Positions 7,524-8,493 of a stretch of 8,493 nt of DNA are shown here, in pieces. How positions within the stretch are numbered: the stretch's first letter is position 1; each line of letters begins with the position of its first letter. The DNA comes from a bacterium (GTDB lineage Bacteria; Pseudomonadota; Gammaproteobacteria; Burkholderiales; Methylophilaceae). A program made the position numbers and the translations under genes. The stretch spans positions 1 to 8,493 of the forward strand of contig DAIDAS010000468.1 of assembly GCA_027310505.1 (NCBI GenBank). The letters are read 5' to 3'. The notes beneath the pieces were generated by a model that was not told the origin of the DNA, ran no database searches, and worked only from the letters and a program-made list of their open reading frames with translations.

Positions 7524-8429
7524 TTAATAATTGAAGCGCTTGGCGATGAGCAGGAGCGCCTGTTCAAGCAGCAGCCCGACGATACCGACCACAAAAATGG
7601 CGATCAGGATGTGCTCCACATTCAGGTTGTTCCACTCATCCCATACCCAGAAGCCCAGACCCACGCCGCCGGTGAGCATTTCCGCGGCGACGATCACCAG
7701 CCAGGCCACCCCTATCGAGAGACGCACACCCGTCAGAATGTAGGGCATGGCGGCAGGCAGCATGATCTTGGTGGCGATTTTCCATTCGGACAGATTCAAC
7801 ACGCGTGCCACGTTCAGGTAATCTTGTGGAACCTTGGAAACGCCCATCGCGGTATTGATGACCAGCGGCCAGATGCTGGAGATGAAGATCACCCAGATCG
7901 CGGCAGGGTTGGCCGCCTTGAATACCAGCAGTCCGATCGGCAACCAGGCCAGAGGCGACACGGGCCGCAGCAGGCTGATGATGGGTGCGGCCATGTCGTT
8001 GACGAACTTGAAGCGTCCCAACACGAAACCCAGGGGAATCCCCAGTATTGCCGCCATGCCAAAGCCTATGGCAACACGTTGCAGCGAGTTGAGGATGTTC
8101 CAGCCGATGCCCTGGTCGTTTGGGCCGTTGCGGTAAAACGGATTACTGAACAGCTGCACGGCCGAATCCCAGGTTTTTGCAGGGCCTGGCAGCGCTGGTG
8201 CAACTTGCGAAATCCAGGCCCATATCAGTACGAACACCCCCAAACCCATGAGTGGCGGCACCACAGTGAGAACGAAGCTGCGCGTGGCTTCCAAGAAGCT
8301 GGCCAGTTTCTCTGAAGCGAACGGCCTCCCCTCTTCTTCCTGTTGTGGGAGCATGGTGGCTTGGGGGAGGGCTTCCATCTGTGGCGTGGTGCCTTCCTCT
8401 ACCTTGAGTGCGATCACGTTTGCGCTCAT
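7524..8429 (-). CDS. nrtB: Nitrate ABC transporter permease
   Basis: NrtB forms the inner-membrane channel of the nitrate/nitrite importer. The product is 301 residues. After a polar, Glu/Gln-rich cytoplasmic N-terminus of about 50 residues, hydrophobic segments lie near 52-75, 117-138, 150-170, 174-194, 234-252 and 273-295. The loop at about 204-236 (YLNVARVLNLSEWKIATKIM, then LPAAMPYILTG) is the EAA-type motif that contacts the ATPase in BPD transporters. This architecture is shared with sulfonate and taurine permeases (SsuC/TauC), so nitrate specificity comes from context. The ATG at 8429 has AGGAG 6 nt upstream and follows the nrtA stop by 9 nt. The gene ends 31 nt before nrtD. Confidence 0.93.
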   Translation of the reverse strand: MSANVIALKVEEGTTPQMEALPQATMLPQQEEEGRPFASEKLASFLEATRSFVLTVVPPLMGLGVFVLIWAWISQVAPALPGPAKTWDSAVQLFSNPFYRNGPNDQGIGWNILNSLQRVAIGFGMAAILGIPLGFVLGRFKFVNDMAAPIISLLRPVSPLAWLPIGLLVFKAANPAAIWVIFISSIWPLVINTAMGVSKVPQDYLNVARVLNLSEWKIATKIMLPAAMPYILTGVRLSIGVAWLVIVAAEMLTGGVGLGFWVWDEWNNLNVEHILIAIFVVGIVGLLLEQALLLIAKRFNY

Positions 8430-8435
8430 GACGAT

Positions 8436-8441
8436 CTCCTA
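8436..8441 (-). promoter_or_regulatory. nrtB ribosome binding site containing the nrtA stop codon
   Basis: Minus-strand TAGGAG combines the nrtA TAG stop (8441-8439) with the AGGAG Shine-Dalgarno of nrtB, 6 nt before the ATG at 8429. This is the same arrangement as at the porin-cobA junction and suggests coupled translation of the binding protein and the permease (inference). Confidence 0.65.
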
Positions 8442-8493
8442 AACCTTGACCTTGAAGCTGGCTGCGTAGGCTTTGGGGTCCTTGCCATCCCAC
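8439..8493 (-). CDS. nrtA: Nitrate ABC transporter substrate-binding protein, C-terminal end only
   Basis: Only the last 17 codons and the TAG stop are present; the rest lies beyond the right edge. The visible residues are WDGKDPKAYAASFKVKV, which resembles the C-terminal tail of NrtA/NasF nitrate-binding proteins, where an Asp-Pro-x-Ala-Tyr segment precedes a short basic end. The stop is 9 nt before nrtB and overlaps its Shine-Dalgarno. The assignment rests mainly on position: the gene directly upstream of an nrtB-nrtD pair in a nitrate operon is almost always the periplasmic binding protein. The protein would bind nitrate or nitrite in the periplasm. A second frame here that is open from the edge through to 8143 is a shadow, because it overlaps nrtB. 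Confidence 0.75.
   Translation of the reverse strand, partial: WDGKDPKAYAASFKVKV

Larger units (their letters stand above)
1..8493 (-). other. Nitrate assimilation operon nrtA-nrtB-nrtD-porin-cobA-nirB-nirD-nasA
   Basis: All eight genes share a strand, have gaps of 31 nt or less, and contribute to one pathway, so a single transcript is likely. No gap has a GC-rich stem followed by a T-run, so I see no internal terminator, and the gaps are too short for an ordinary independent promoter, though one inside coding sequence cannot be excluded. The controlling promoter, any sigma-54/NtrC site, any NasT-type leader and any regulator gene must lie right of 8493. The order transporter, porin, siroheme synthesis, nitrite reductase, nitrate reductase resembles Klebsiella nasFEDCBA, with the porin and cobA in place of nasC. 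Confidence 0.85.

Noticed and set aside
7611..8315. Plus-strand open frame (234 codons) opposite nrtB
   Set aside because: Very rich in His, Gln, Arg and Asp, which is typical of the complement of a hydrophobic membrane-protein gene. It is not a plausible protein.
8143..8493. Minus-strand open frame entering from the right edge and running to 8143
   Set aside because: It overlaps nrtB out of frame for most of its length. The frame that ends at the TAG at 8439 gives an NrtA-like tail and fits the operon.
1..8493. Search for CRISPR arrays, tRNA genes, insertion sequences, phage or defence genes, and frameshifts
   Set aside because: No repeats, RNA folds, transposase or inverted ends were visible, and each gene reads through in a single frame with family motifs intact. 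I see no support for an undescribed system here.

Overview
The window lies inside a single nitrate-assimilation operon. All eight genes run on the minus strand, so transcription enters at the right edge (8493) and leaves at the left edge (1). In transcription order they are: the last codons of a periplasmic nitrate-binding protein (nrtA, partial); an ABC permease (nrtB); its ATPase (nrtD); an outer-membrane porin of the alginate-export type; SAM-dependent uroporphyrinogen-III C-methyltransferase (cobA); the large subunit of NAD(P)H nitrite reductase (nirB); its Rieske small subunit (nirD); and a molybdenum nitrate reductase (nasA/narB type), cut off by the left edge. The two edge genes continue outside the window.

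The genes form one pathway. The porin probably lets nitrate or nitrite cross the outer membrane. NrtA captures it in the periplasm, and NrtB with NrtD drive it across the inner membrane. NasA reduces nitrate to nitrite, and NirBD reduces nitrite to ammonium. CobA makes precorrin-2, the precursor of the siroheme that NirB needs. The cassette therefore supplies uptake, both reductions and the committed step of cofactor synthesis.

Packing is very tight. Intergenic gaps are 9, 31, 21, 11, 22, -4 (overlap) and 2 nt, and no stretch over 300 bases lacks a gene. There is no room for internal terminators or ordinary promoters. The operon promoter and any regulator gene must lie beyond the right edge. 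I saw no tRNA, rRNA, mobile element, CRISPR array or clear repeat.

The organism is a Gram-negative bacterium, shown by the porin with a signal peptide and C-terminal Phe and by the periplasmic-binding-protein transporter. Protein style, moderately high GC and gene content suggest a proteobacterium, most likely a betaproteobacterium (Nitrosomonadales-like). This placement is inference and was not tested by search.

I found no undescribed system. The points most worth a second look are the porin embedded in the operon, the NirD that keeps all four Rieske ligands, the nasA start with no Shine-Dalgarno two bases after the nirD stop, and two junctions where the upstream stop codon is part of the next ribosome binding site.
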